DNA from: CBDCRK01 sp965220955
GTDB lineage: Bacteria > Desulfobacterota > Binatia > Bin18 > CBDCRK01
Length of the DNA: 64,000 nucleotides
Assembly (NCBI GenBank): GCA_965220955.1
Contig: CBDCRK010000011.1
Span: 31,684 to 95,683 of the forward strand
Direction: 5' to 3'
Within the stretch, counting starts at the first letter, position 1; each line of letters starts with the position of its first letter. Positions 30,876 to 39,457 of this stretch are shown here, piece after piece. Below the pieces are notes generated by a model that ran no database searches, was not told the DNA's origin, and was given only the letters and a program-made list of their open reading frames with translations. The position numbers and the translations under genes are program-made.

Positions 30876-31109
30876 ATGCCTTCCATTTCAAAAAGTAAAT
30901 TGAAAGCCAATATGCTGCGGATCTTTCGCAATATTGAGGAAACCGGCGAAGAATTGATCGTTACAGATCACAATCGCCCCGTTTTACGCATTCAGCCTAT
31001 TGCCCAGAAAAAGACCGTGGAAGAGGTGTTCGGCACCATTCAGGGCAAAGTCATCTACCGCGAAGACATCAATACACCGACCACCGACGAATGGGGAGAG
31101 CTGAGATGA
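30876..31109 (+). CDS. Phd/YefM-family antitoxin
   Basis: Seventy-seven residues, MPSISKSKLKANMLRIFRNI then EETGEELIVTDHNRPVLRIQ, match type II Phd/YefM antitoxins. AAGGAG precedes the ATG, and the stop overlaps the toxin start in ATGA. The well-formed promoter and direct repeats upstream suggest autoregulation by the antitoxin-toxin complex. Confidence 0.92.
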   Translation: MPSISKSKLKANMLRIFRNIEETGEELIVTDHNRPVLRIQPIAQKKTVEEVFGTIQGKVIYREDINTPTTDEWGELR

Positions 31110-31486
31110 TTGTTCTGGACACTTCAGCCCTCATCTTCTGGACCCTGGATCAAGAGCGGCTGTCTCAAACCGCGGCACAAGCAATCTCAGACGCCGACCG
31201 CATTGCCCTCAGCTCCATCTCTATCTGGGAAATCGGCATCAAAATGCAAAAAGAAAAACTCTTCATACCGGTCTCCATCCAGGAATTCACGGATAAACTG
31301 GAACAAATCGACCGCCTCGATATTCTCCCTATAGACGTCCAGACCTGGATCAAAAACCTCGAACTCAACTGGGATCACCGCGACCCTGCCGACCGCACCA
31401 TTGTTGCTACTGCCAGTCTGCACGCCTGCGCGCTCGTTACCTCCGATTCTGCTATCCGGGCATTTTATTCACAGACAATTTGGTAA
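31106..31486 (+). CDS. vapC: VapC-like PIN-domain toxin
   Basis: The 126-residue PIN protein begins MIVLDTSALIFWTLDQE and has SISIWEIGIKMQKEKL and WDHRDPADRTIVATA, the conserved acidic residues and the helix of the DUF-type PIN subclass that pairs with Phd-like antitoxins. Start is at 31106 in the ATGA overlap; an upstream in-frame extension is not needed. It closes the defence island. Confidence 0.93.
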   Translation: MIVLDTSALIFWTLDQERLSQTAAQAISDADRIALSSISIWEIGIKMQKEKLFIPVSIQEFTDKLEQIDRLDILPIDVQTWIKNLELNWDHRDPADRTIVATASLHACALVTSDSAIRAFYSQTIW

Positions 31487-31511
31487 GAGATTTGTTTACC
31501 TTCAGACTTTC

Positions 31512-31895
31512 TTACACGGCTCTGCCTGACGTGTGCGATGAGGTCACTGTGACCTCGTAGCTATCTGGCCCCATAATGGTAAACCAACGGTGGACTACCC
31601 CGGTTTCAATCTCAGAAGGATTCATATCCATATCCGCATACTCTTGCCGGGCTGCCATAATATCGTCCACCATCAAATCAAAGGGCGCCTTGGTCCTGGG
31701 CACAATGGGTTCTTCAGCCGGTCTCAGCACCAGGTGCGTCCCTCCCCGTAACTCTAGAACAGCTATGGTTTCGGTCTGATGGATATGCCGTAGCCCAAGC
31801 CTGACAAAATAGTCAGTAGCCGGGGCAATATCGCTCACCCGTAAGCTCACATGGCCAACGGCCACCAGCGGGCGGGCTTGAGCTTCTTTTGCCAT
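31512..31895 (-). CDS. VOC superfamily protein (glyoxalase-like)
   Basis: This 127-residue protein has the beta-alpha-beta-beta-beta modules of the vicinal oxygen chelate fold: VGHVSLRVSDIAPATDYFVR, LGLRHIH, LELRGGTHLVL, and later VHRWFTIMGPDSYEVTV. His in GHVSL and a Glu in LELRGG/YEVTV are candidate metal ligands. Substrate unknown. AAAGGAGG lies upstream of the ATG. It converges with the second VapC. Confidence 0.85.
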   Translation of the reverse strand: MAKEAQARPLVAVGHVSLRVSDIAPATDYFVRLGLRHIHQTETIAVLELRGGTHLVLRPAEEPIVPRTKAPFDLMVDDIMAARQEYADMDMNPSEIETGVVHRWFTIMGPDSYEVTVTSSHTSGRAV

Positions 31896-32221
31896 AAGGG
31901 CCTCCTTTCTGCACAGGTGACTATGTTAGAGAGCTTAGCAAATAGTCCGTTAGAATCAACCATTGATCTATTGCTTTTTAATAACCAATGCTGTTTTATT
32001 GGGATTTGCGTAACCAAAGAGTTGTGGTCTGGATGCAGCCAAGCGTAATCCAGGCGTAATCCCGTAATCCAGGCGTAATCCAGGCGTAATCCAGGAATGT
32101 TTGCCTTCAGTCTTGTTGCCCCGGATTCCGCGCTGCTTCATCCGGGCTACTGAGAGCTTGCCAACACAATGAGTGTCTTCTAGATTCTGCTTCCCAATTT
32201 CTTATGGAGGGATCTATACAT
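31896..32221. other. Intergenic region with short tandem repeats
   Basis: No gene is visible. At 32043-32095 the 11-mer GCGTAATCCAG is repeated four to five times, one unit shortened. At about 32118-32150 lies CCCCGGATTCCGCGCTGCTTC followed by ATCCGGGCTAC, an imperfect inverted repeat of the CCGGAT..ATCCGG class. GGAGG at 32206-32210 belongs to the next gene. Confidence 0.6.
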
Positions 32222-33238
32222 ATGCAGCTGTCTGAAGAAAGCAGGCTTCAGTTTACCCCTGATTTGCACATTTGTCGCCTATTAAACGGCATGTGGCAGG
32301 TCTCTGGCGGCCATGGGTCTATTGACCCTAAGGCAGCCATTCAGAACATGTTTGACTACCTCAAGGCGGGCTTTACCACTTGGGACCTGGCGGACCATTA
32401 TGGTCCGGCGGAGGATTTTATTGGTGAATTCAGGCGCCAAGTGGCAGCCTTGCATGGGACAGAGGCACTCTCTGGCTTCCAGGCCTTTACCAAGTGGGTT
32501 CCTCGGCCCGGGCGCATGACACGGCAGATTGTTGAGGAAAACATTGCCATATCGTTGCGGCGGATGGAGGTTGAGACCATCGATCTACTGCAGTTCCACT
32601 GGTGGGAATACCGCAATGCCAATTATCTTGATGCCCTTGCCCATTTGTCTGATCTCCGGAACGCAGGCAAGGTCCGGCATCTGGGTCTGACCAACTTTGA
32701 TACCGAGCACCTAAAGGTTATTACTGAGAACGGGATCAAGGTGGTGTCCAATCAGGTGCAGTTTTCCTTGATTGACCTACGGCCCGAAGTGCAAATGATT
32801 CCGTTCTGCCGGGAGCACAATGTCCAGCTCCTTACCTATGGGACCTTCTGCGGCGGCCTGTTGTCCGAGAAATACCTGGGACAACCTGAGCCTGGGTATA
32901 GAATGCTAAACACGGCTAGCCTGCGCAAATATAAACAGATGGTGGACGCTTGGGGTGGTTGGGGTTTGTTTCAAGAGCTGCTCGGGGTGCTCAAGGATAT
33001 TGCCAACAAGCACAAAGTAAGTATTGCCAATGTGGCTGTACGGTACATTCTGGACCGACCAACGGTAGCCGGAGTCATTGTTGGTGTGCGGCTAGGCGTC
33101 ACAGACCACCGGGAGGACAATGCTCGTGTGTTTGATTTCACACTTGACCCCGAGGATCATAAGCGAATACAGGCCGTCCTAGACAAGTCGCAGGATCTAT
33201 ATCGACTCATTGGTGACTGCGGCGATGAGTATAGATAA
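32222..33238 (+). CDS. Aldo/keto reductase
   Basis: The 338-residue NADPH-dependent oxidoreductase carries the AKR tetrad: Asp and Tyr in WDLADHYGPAE, Lys in QAFTKWVPRPG and His in LLQFHWWEYRN. HLGLTNFDTEHLKV and VSNQVQFSLIDLRPE are typical barrel strands, and the C-terminal cofactor region includes VRYILDRPTVAGVIVGVR. The ATG at 32222 has GGAGGG at a usable distance and is preferred to 32204. Physiological substrate unknown; stands alone. Confidence 0.92.
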   Translation: MQLSEESRLQFTPDLHICRLLNGMWQVSGGHGSIDPKAAIQNMFDYLKAGFTTWDLADHYGPAEDFIGEFRRQVAALHGTEALSGFQAFTKWVPRPGRMTRQIVEENIAISLRRMEVETIDLLQFHWWEYRNANYLDALAHLSDLRNAGKVRHLGLTNFDTEHLKVITENGIKVVSNQVQFSLIDLRPEVQMIPFCREHNVQLLTYGTFCGGLLSEKYLGQPEPGYRMLNTASLRKYKQMVDAWGGWGLFQELLGVLKDIANKHKVSIANVAVRYILDRPTVAGVIVGVRLGVTDHREDNARVFDFTLDPEDHKRIQAVLDKSQDLYRLIGDCGDEYR

Positions 33239-33346
33239 TAATACTGCCAGGAATACTGCCCAGGTTCGCGCCTCGGAGCCATATAGTAACAGTTGGTCAC
33301 GGGGTTTGTCTGGCACGGCCACAAATGACACTGCTATAGCGGTCTC

Positions 33347-34297
33347 ATGAAGGTTGGGGTGCTCCTTATTGTGATCGCGGCTGGGAGCCTGCTCTTTGCC
33401 AGCACTGCCCTAGCCGACCTATGCCGCAACTGGAGCCAGGGTACGGTAACCGGCACCTTGGACCATACGATTATCCGTGAGGCCAGCGGCTTGGCGGCTT
33501 CCAGAAAGTTTCCCAATAGACTTTATCACATCAATGATTCGGGTGGTGGTCCATTTTTTTATATCACCGACATTCATGGCAACCATACCCAGTCGGTGCG
33601 GATCAAAGGTTTTGATGCCAGTTATGCCGATTTTGAGGACCTTGGTATTGGGCCGTGCTCGCCTGACAAATCCTGTCTTTTTATTGGCGATATAGGGGAT
33701 AACCATACGGCCAGAGAGACAATCCAGATACTTGTTATTGAGGAAAAGGGTGAGTATGCTGGGCCCGTTGCTCCTTTGTACAGGGTGACTCTTACCTATC
33801 CAGATCGGCCTCATAATGCAGAGGGGATGGCTATACATCCAAACGGGGATATCTATATTCTGACAAAAGAGGCTGATCTTGGGCAGTGGCGGACCTTTCC
33901 GGCAAAGCTATTTAAGCTGGAGCGCGAGAAGTGGAGAAATAGCCAAGACCGTGTTCAGTCCCTCACCCTGGTGGGGGAGATTGATTTTCCCTACCTGGCT
34001 GCTTTTCATTCCAATTTTCTGGGCCTTATTGTCACCGCATTTGACATTGCGCCTAGTGGCGCCAAATTCTTGGCCTTAACCTATCAGCACGCCTTTGAGT
34101 TTCGCCTTGATCTGGCAACCTCCGCCCTGAAGTCCAGTGACGAACTTAAAGAAGGGCAGGACTACCATCTCATCAAATTAAGGTCATTACCCCAACAGGA
34201 AGCCATTACCTACCAGCCCAATACCAAAAGTTTCATTTACAATACCGAACTGCGGGGGGCCAAGGTCGAGCTGATTCGCGTTGATTGTCTGGACTAA
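33347..34297 (+). CDS. Secreted beta-propeller-like protein of unknown function
   Basis: A signal peptide (MKVGVLLIVIAAGSLLFAST..ALA) is followed by repeated beta-strand blocks such as EASGLAASRKFPNRLYHIND, DFEDLGIGPC, KSCLFIGDIGDNH and NAEGMAIHPNGDIYILTKE. The alternation ASGLA/DFEDL/AEGMA with D/E-rich loops resembles the propeller of esterase-like or phytase-like periplasmic proteins. Product would be 316 residues and periplasmic. No catalytic site can be named. It is convergent with the Bax-inhibitor-like gene. Confidence 0.7.
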   Translation: MKVGVLLIVIAAGSLLFASTALADLCRNWSQGTVTGTLDHTIIREASGLAASRKFPNRLYHINDSGGGPFFYITDIHGNHTQSVRIKGFDASYADFEDLGIGPCSPDKSCLFIGDIGDNHTARETIQILVIEEKGEYAGPVAPLYRVTLTYPDRPHNAEGMAIHPNGDIYILTKEADLGQWRTFPAKLFKLEREKWRNSQDRVQSLTLVGEIDFPYLAAFHSNFLGLIVTAFDIAPSGAKFLALTYQHAFEFRLDLATSALKSSDELKEGQDYHLIKLRSLPQQEAITYQPNTKSFIYNTELRGAKVELIRVDCLD

Positions 34298-34453
34298 ACT
34301 GTAGAGAAGCAGAGGTTTTCAGGAAGGACGGTTCTTAGGGCTTGTCCTTCTGTTTGTTCCCTCCCCATCGAGTGAGGAGGGTGAAAATCCTGGGCCTAAC
34401 GCGACCCTGTTTGTTTCCTTCGTTCTTTGATTTGCCTTCACAGTACCCAGTCA

Positions 34454-35158
34454 TCAATCACTATCGGCAAGCGACATAAGAATGTGCAGTACATACCAAA
34501 ACAACAACGCTACCGAGGCAAAAAGAGCCAACGCGGCCGCAACATGTTGACCGGTGTGATAGTGATGAATAATATTCGAGGTAGTATATAGGATAGCACC
34601 AGCCGCATAAGCAACCATAATCCCCGCAAAGAAAATTCCCAGGCTGAGACCGAACATAATACCGGCTACAATGATCCCCAGAGCCACAAAGCCTCCTAGT
34701 GACAAAATACCGCGGAGAAAGGAAAAATCCTTTTTGGTTGTGAAGGCAGTATAGGTCAGGCCTACAAATAAAAGTCCGGTCATGATCCCGGCTGTGGGAA
34801 TAACGTCAGGCGAGCTAAAATTCGCCGCAGTATAAAGCAATGGCAAGAAAATAACAGCATCTGCCACAACATAAAGGCCAAGTCCCAAATACTGCATTTG
34901 GGGCGATGTATCTGAACGAGCCCAGCTATCTGCCAGCCAGGAAACGGCCATAAAAGCCCCAAGCACTATTAGCCAGGAGTAGCCACCCACCATTATACGG
35001 ACAAGTCCCTCCGCCCCGGACCACTGAAGTAAGAGAGTCTCCACACCAATGAAGCCAAGAATGGCAAACGCCAAATGGTTGTAGGTCTGACGGATAAACT
35101 CAGCACGGGCGCTAGCCCCAGCATAAGCTACGGTGTCTGAATACGTTGCTGCGTTCAT
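34454..35158 (-). CDS. Bax inhibitor-1/YccA family membrane protein
   Basis: The 234-residue protein has seven hydrophobic segments and the family blocks AEFIRQTYNHLAFAILGFIG, FVGLTYTAFTTKKDFSFLRG and YTTSNIIHHYHTG near the last helix. Bacterial BI-1 homologues are pH-sensitive leak channels or protease regulators in the inner membrane. GGAGG precedes the ATG at 35158. Monocistronic. Confidence 0.9.
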   Translation of the reverse strand: MNAATYSDTVAYAGASARAEFIRQTYNHLAFAILGFIGVETLLLQWSGAEGLVRIMVGGYSWLIVLGAFMAVSWLADSWARSDTSPQMQYLGLGLYVVADAVIFLPLLYTAANFSSPDVIPTAGIMTGLLFVGLTYTAFTTKKDFSFLRGILSLGGFVALGIIVAGIMFGLSLGIFFAGIMVAYAAGAILYTTSNIIHHYHTGQHVAAALALFASVALLFWYVLHILMSLADSD

Positions 35159-35530
35159 TTATATATACCTCCATTGTCCAAAATGGTAATTGCCTCTCTT
35201 TCCCTTGTCAAGGCAAAAAATCTAGTTTTGAGCGCCAAAAAGTAGGTGAGGCTAGTGGTCTGATCACTAGCCTCATCATCCTACAGGAGAAGACACTACA
35301 GGAGAAGACATTTTATCAAATTTCCAGACACGACCCTATTCTTTCCTTCCTGAAGCTCAGCAGAGTATGGCTTCTTGCCTATCTTGACCTAGGGGTGAAA
35401 TCAGGCTAGTCCTGCCGCACCTAGAGGCAATCGTGATACGTGCCGTGGGCAGGCTTGGTCAGGACGAGTATCTTGTATACGACCCCAAGGCGTACTCCGC
35501 ACACGACTAAAAACAGGAGGAACGAGTCCT
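35159..35530. other. Intergenic region, 372 bases
   Basis: No gene seen. A 14-bp phrase, CTACAGGAGAAGAC, occurs twice in a row near 35280-35308. The 3' part has AGGAGG at 35515-35520, the ribosome-binding site of the next gene. The divergent promoters should lie here. Confidence 0.4.
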
Positions 35531-36328
35531 ATGATAATGGCCAATGCGTTTCGCGAGAAACTAACCCAAGGAAAACCAACTATGGGTACGCACTATCTCT
35601 CAGCCGATCCAGACCTCCCTGAGATCATTGGAGATACTGGTTTATTCGACTACGGCGAATTTTGTGCTGAATACTCCGCTTTTGATATGCACTTACTCTA
35701 CCACATGGCGCGTTCCGGCCAGTGTGGTAACTTACCCCTCATGATAAAGCCCGATCAGAAAAGCCAAGCCTATTGGGCTCAAGCTGCCCTTGGTGCTGGG
35801 TTTAAAGCAGTACTTTTTACGGATGTACGTACAGTAGAGGATGTTCGGCTGTGCCATCAAGCTATTAGAGCAGATAACCCTGATATAGGCGGGCATATGG
35901 GCGTCAAACTTCGTCGCCCTGCATTAGCTGGTTACAATCCTGAGGGCTACCTTGAAGATCTTAATTCGGTTGTGTTTTTGATCATGATTGAGAAAAACAT
36001 CACCGTTGATAACATTGATGAGATTCTAAATGCGGCAAACGAAAAAGGTGTTGACATGAGCCAATGGGGACCAGCCGATTTTGGCTTCTCCAGAGGCGAA
36101 CCAAGTCTTATGTATACACCGAAGATACAGCCGTTTGAAGAACTTGTCATCAAAAAGTCAATAGAATATGGTGTTTCTCCACGGATCGAAATTGGCGAGG
36201 TTGAGCAGGCAAAACGCTACATTCAACTGGGCGTACAACACTTCTGTATTGGCTGGGACCGATTCATATATCAAGCAAACTTAATGAAGCTTGGCGAAGG
36301 ACTGCGAAAAATCATTGAAACTCTCTAA
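35531..36328 (+). CDS. HpcH/HpaI family aldolase
   Basis: The 265-residue protein is a class II, metal-dependent aldolase of the HpaI/citrate lyase beta family, which cleaves 4-hydroxy-2-oxo acids to pyruvate. FDYGEFCAEYSAFDM replaces the usual ID.EH motif, and GGHMGVKLRRPALAG, VVFLIMIEKNITVDNIDEIL and GPADFGFSRG give the conserved substrate and Mg2+ regions (Glu of MIEK, Asp of PADF). AGGAGG lies ten bases before the first ATG. No partner hydratase or dehydrogenase is adjacent. Confidence 0.87.
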   Translation: MIMANAFREKLTQGKPTMGTHYLSADPDLPEIIGDTGLFDYGEFCAEYSAFDMHLLYHMARSGQCGNLPLMIKPDQKSQAYWAQAALGAGFKAVLFTDVRTVEDVRLCHQAIRADNPDIGGHMGVKLRRPALAGYNPEGYLEDLNSVVFLIMIEKNITVDNIDEILNAANEKGVDMSQWGPADFGFSRGEPSLMYTPKIQPFEELVIKKSIEYGVSPRIEIGEVEQAKRYIQLGVQHFCIGWDRFIYQANLMKLGEGLRKIIETL

Positions 36329-36671
36329 TATTATTGCAATTGATATGGGTCTAATTTCCCTTAGTTCTGTCTCGAACCCCAGGGAGATAATAGGGCTAGA
36401 GGGAAAGCGGCCAAAAGCTTTGAAGACTCGCCACAAAAGATCAGTGACAAACTGCGCCAGCTGAGTTACAGCATGGTTGCTCTTCGTCTATGTGATGAGG
36501 CCATGCGCCTCTGGGGGTCAATGCTGACTGGTAGTGCACCCCCAGACCATGCTCAGGGTCTCCAGGCCATTCTGTAAGCGCCGCCAGTTGTTTCTTCCCT
36601 GGTCACTACACGGTATAATCTTCACCCTTGTCCTTTTCTTGGGAGTAAGAGGCTATAATCCGGAGGATCTC
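36329..36671. other. Intergenic region, about 340 bases
   Basis: No supported gene. An open frame on the plus strand (from 36534) is continuous with the next gene but lacks a ribosome-binding site. A stretch at 36430-36520 reads like protein (LSYSMVALRLCDEAMRLW) and may be a remnant, but I cannot place it. Confidence 0.3.
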
Positions 36672-37505
36672 ATGGCTAAGGATTCTGTTGGTAGTCAGCA
36701 TATAGGCAGCGGTCCGCTAAGCAGCGGTCCGCTAAGCAGCGGTCCTCAGTCTGCCAGCTTGCCGGAGCCGTCTTTTGCCGAGCGTGCTCGTACCCTTACG
36801 TACCTCGGCCTCACTGGCACGCTTGCGACCGTGTCGTGTAAACATTCCGGCTGGCCATTCGGCTCGGTGATGCCTTATAGCCTTGACGCCTACGGCCGAC
36901 CGGTGTTCCTGATCAGTCGTATGGCCGTACATACGCAGAACCTGCGCAAAGACCCTCGTGCGAGTTTACTGGTAAGGCAGCCGGGCTGGACTGGCGATCC
37001 GTTAGCTGGCGCGCGTGTGACCCTGATGGGACAGGTAGCCGAGCTAGCAACTACCGACCTGGAGCCAATACGGACCGCATACCTGGCGCGTCATGAGAAC
37101 GCTGCAGCCTGGGTAGACTTCGACGATTTTGACTTTTACCGACTGGAGGTCACGGACGTATATTATGTGGGCGGTTTTGGCGCCATGGGCTGGGTGCTGG
37201 CTGCGGACTACACCGTGGCCGAGCCTGACCCCCTGGCGGATGCGGCCCCAGGGATTATTGACCACATGAACCAGGATCATGCTGATGCCTTGCGTCTGTT
37301 CTGTCGGGTGTATGCTGGTGTTAGGGCTGATGAGGCCGTGATGATGTCGGTAGATCGCCTGGGCTTTCGTGTCCGTGTGCGTACCGGTGAGCGGATGCAC
37401 GGAGTACGCCTGGCGTTTCCCCGCGAGGCACGCAATGTCCAAGATGCCCGAACCGTGCTGGTAGCAATGGCACGAGAGGCGCGGGAAAAAGAGGAAAAAA
37501 CATAG
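36672..37505 (+). CDS. HugZ-like pyridoxamine 5'-phosphate oxidase-fold protein with DUF2470 domain
   Basis: The split-barrel domain (ERARTLTYLGLTGTLATVSC, PFGSVMPYSLDAYGRPVFLI, SRMAVHTQNLRKDPRASLLV) is followed by a C-terminal DUF2470 domain with IDHMNQDHADAL, the arrangement of HugZ-type heme-binding or heme-degrading proteins. The start ATG 36672 has GGAGG five bases upstream and is used instead of a GTG at 36534. Just after the start a 15-bp repeat (GCAGCGGTCCGCTAA, 36706-36745) encodes an SSGPL tandem. Near three TonB receptors (57 kb) iron use is plausible, but that is inference. Confidence 0.85.
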   Translation: MAKDSVGSQHIGSGPLSSGPLSSGPQSASLPEPSFAERARTLTYLGLTGTLATVSCKHSGWPFGSVMPYSLDAYGRPVFLISRMAVHTQNLRKDPRASLLVRQPGWTGDPLAGARVTLMGQVAELATTDLEPIRTAYLARHENAAAWVDFDDFDFYRLEVTDVYYVGGFGAMGWVLAADYTVAEPDPLADAAPGIIDHMNQDHADALRLFCRVYAGVRADEAVMMSVDRLGFRVRVRTGERMHGVRLAFPREARNVQDARTVLVAMAREAREKEEKT

Positions 37506-37515
37506 CAATCCATAA

Positions 37516-37622
37516 GCGTGCGCCATACGCACGAATAGCGTGCGCCATACGCACGAATAGCGTGCCATACGCACGAATAGCGTGCGCCATACGCACGAAT
37601 AGCGTGCGCCATACGCACGGAA
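37516..37622. repeat. Five tandem 22-bp hairpin repeats
   Basis: The unit GCGTGCGCCATACGCACGAA (plus TA) repeats at 37516, 37538, 37560 (2 bp shorter), 37580 and 37602. Each unit holds the perfect palindrome CGTGCG-CCATA-CGCACG, so the RNA could fold into five consecutive 6-bp hairpins. It lies immediately after the HugZ-like stop and 50 bases before aat; a related GTGCGCGTAGCGCA sits at 37644. No spacers of unique sequence, so it is not a CRISPR array. Confidence 0.9.
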
Positions 37623-37675
37623 AGAGGACTGGGCGATTTAATTCGTGCGCGTAGCGCATGCTCCCGTGGCTGACA

Positions 37676-38368
37676 ATGCCAGTCTATCAGCTTACCGCAG
37701 ATCTTGCTTTCCCTAACCCGGAGTGGGCGAATCCTGAAGGGCTTTTGGCTGTGGGAGGAGACCTCTGTGCGGAACGCCTGATTTTGGCCTATACCCTGGG
37801 GATCTTTCCCTGGTACGGACCGGGTTATCCGATCCTGTGGTGGAGCCCACCGCAGCGATGTATTATGCAACCATTCCACTTTCATGTTTCCCGCAGTCTT
37901 CGGCGGTTGCTGCGCCAAGGGCGTTTTACTGTTACCTTTGACCAAGCGTTCCCCGAGGTTATTCAGGCCTGTGCCGGTACCCGGCTCAAACGTCGCGAGG
38001 AGACCTGGATCACCCCAGAGATGATCGATGCCTATGTTCTCCTCCACGAACTTGGGCTAGCCCATTCCGCCGAAGCCTGGCAGGCAGGGGAGCTGGTGGG
38101 GGGAATATATGGGGTCAGCCTGGGGCGGGCCTTCTTTGGTGAGTCCATGTTTGCCCGAGCGCCCAACGCTTCCAAAGTGGCCTTTGCTACCCTGGCCCAA
38201 AGGCTGGCGGAGTGGCAGTTTGTGATGATCGACTGTCAGATTACTAACCCCCACCTGCAAAGCCTGGGGGCCCAGGAGATTCCCCGGGCGGACTTTCTGG
38301 GCCGCCTGGCTGAGGCGCTCAAGTTTCCCCGCCGGCGGGGAAAGTGGTCGCAACCACATAGTGATTAA
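37676..38368 (+). CDS. aat: Leucyl/phenylalanyl-tRNA-protein transferase
   Basis: Aat adds Leu or Phe from tRNA to N-terminal Lys or Arg, tagging proteins for ClpS-ClpAP. The characteristic blocks FPNPEWANPEGLLAVGGDL, GIFPWYGPGYPILWWSPPQR, GGIYGVSLGRAFFGESMFAR and FVMIDCQITNPHLQSLGAQE are all present. MPVYQLTADLAFP is the usual N-terminus, so the ATG at 37676 is used; an ATG at 37658 would add six residues. Neither has a clear ribosome-binding site. Length (230) is normal. Confidence 0.95.
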   Translation: MPVYQLTADLAFPNPEWANPEGLLAVGGDLCAERLILAYTLGIFPWYGPGYPILWWSPPQRCIMQPFHFHVSRSLRRLLRQGRFTVTFDQAFPEVIQACAGTRLKRREETWITPEMIDAYVLLHELGLAHSAEAWQAGELVGGIYGVSLGRAFFGESMFARAPNASKVAFATLAQRLAEWQFVMIDCQITNPHLQSLGAQEIPRADFLGRLAEALKFPRRRGKWSQPHSD

Positions 38369-38558
38369 TAACCTCTCGCTCTTCGGGAGTGAGGGTACCC
38401 CTGGGGATCGTGAAATTATAGACCTCGTTTTCGGAAAGCAAGGGTACTTCATCTCCCTCACTATTGATCCAAGTATATCTTGCTATTCTTTGAACCCTGT
38501 CCTGGTGGCTGGTCACCTGAAGCCCAGCTTTGGTTAGTGCCATTATCCTGGAGGCCAC
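38319..38558 (-). pseudogene. HD/HD-GYP-domain fragment
   Basis: The 79 residues contain RIARYTWINSEGDEVPLLSE and FTIPRGTLTPEEREVINHYV, which match the segment of HD-type signalling phosphohydrolases just before the (H)HER core, then break off. It overlaps the end of the HIT gene by 16 bases and the end of aat on the other strand. It lacks the catalytic HD motif, so it is most likely a decayed fragment, though a small expressed protein cannot be excluded. Confidence 0.55.
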
Positions 38559-38887
38559 TTCATTGGCCGTCCTCCCAACAAGTGAAAATGAATATGATAC
38601 ACACTTTGCCCCGCCGCCGGCCCGCAGTTGGTGACTACGCGAAAACCCTCTTTGGCAATCCCGTGGGCTTCAGCCAGCCGATTAGCCACTAAAAAAATAT
38701 GGCCTACCAGGTCTCTATTTTCTTCGCTAATCTCCAAAGCCGTAGCTATGTGCTTACACGGTATAATGAGAAGATGGACCGGAGCCTGAGGATTGATGTC
38801 CTTAATGGCTACGACCTTTTCATCTTGGTAAACAATTTCCCCTTTAACCTTACCCGCAATCATACTACAAAAAAGACACTGGCTCAC
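38543..38887 (-). CDS. HIT family (Hint-type) hydrolase
   Basis: The 114-residue protein has the zinc CxxC start (MSQCLFCSMIAGK), VVAIKDINPQAPVHLLIIP and the HxHxH triad VYHIHFHLLGG, as in HINT nucleoside phosphoramidate hydrolases. It starts with GTG at 38887 with AGGAGG eight bases upstream. The C-terminal RPMKWPPG is the usual end. A widely conserved housekeeping enzyme. Confidence 0.94.
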   Translation of the reverse strand: MSQCLFCSMIAGKVKGEIVYQDEKVVAIKDINPQAPVHLLIIPCKHIATALEISEENRDLVGHIFLVANRLAEAHGIAKEGFRVVTNCGPAAGQSVYHIHFHLLGGRPMKWPPG

Positions 38888-38949
38888 TCCTTCTTCCTCC
38901 TTCTATTATTGAGCAGGATTTTGCTTCATCCTGACCCTCTCACAAGGTC

Positions 38950-39269
38950 TTATCCATAACTCCCAGGCATGAGCATAATCCGAGGCGGTTCCTTCTTTAT
39001 CCGATCCTGCACTCCGCCAATGCTGGCAAGGTCTTCCCGCACGCGCCGTCGCAGCTTCTCCAGCCGCACCCCAGCGCACACGTCCGGCAGCAGAGACACT
39101 TTCTCCAAGCCTGGACCTAGCATTTTTTCTCCATGAGCCCGACGAATAGCTCCCAGCGTAGGTCCTCCTCAACCTCATCAAGCGCCTCTTCCAGATGCTC
39201 GTGCGCCTCGAAGTAGCGGCCGGAGTTAAAGTCCTTGATCGAGCGTAGCAGGGTAGGATAGTGTAACAT
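38950..39269 (-). pseudogene. DUF309 protein, internally deleted
   Basis: The first frame gives 50 residues from an ATG at 39269 with FNSGRYFEAHEHLEEALDE, the DUF309 motif, ending at 39117. The second frame, from 39123 to 38950, gives MLGPGLEKVSLLPDVCAGVR followed by PPRI, the family's C-terminus. The middle, including the GLIQ-containing helix, is lost and the halves are out of frame. So the gene was shortened by a deletion. No function is established for DUF309. Confidence 0.75.
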
Positions 39270-39457
39270 TAAATTTATATCCTAGCTTTTCTTGGTCTGG
39301 AGAGGAAGTAGTTGGGAGCAGCTAACAGCGGATTGGGGGTGTCTCTAGGGGTGGGCAACTATACTGGTTTGTTCATGAGCAGCGTAGCCGCGCTAGGGGC
39401 GGAGTCGAAGAGCGCCGAGCTTAAGAGACCTGCTATAAAGCTGAAGAAGGATGCCCT

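Noticed and set aside
17040..31486. Prophage or integrative element
   Set aside because: No integrase, phage structural gene, tRNA or attachment site is visible; it reads as a defence island shaped by repeats.
37516..37622. Possible CRISPR array
   Set aside because: Units are directly adjacent, with no unique spacers and no Cas genes nearby.
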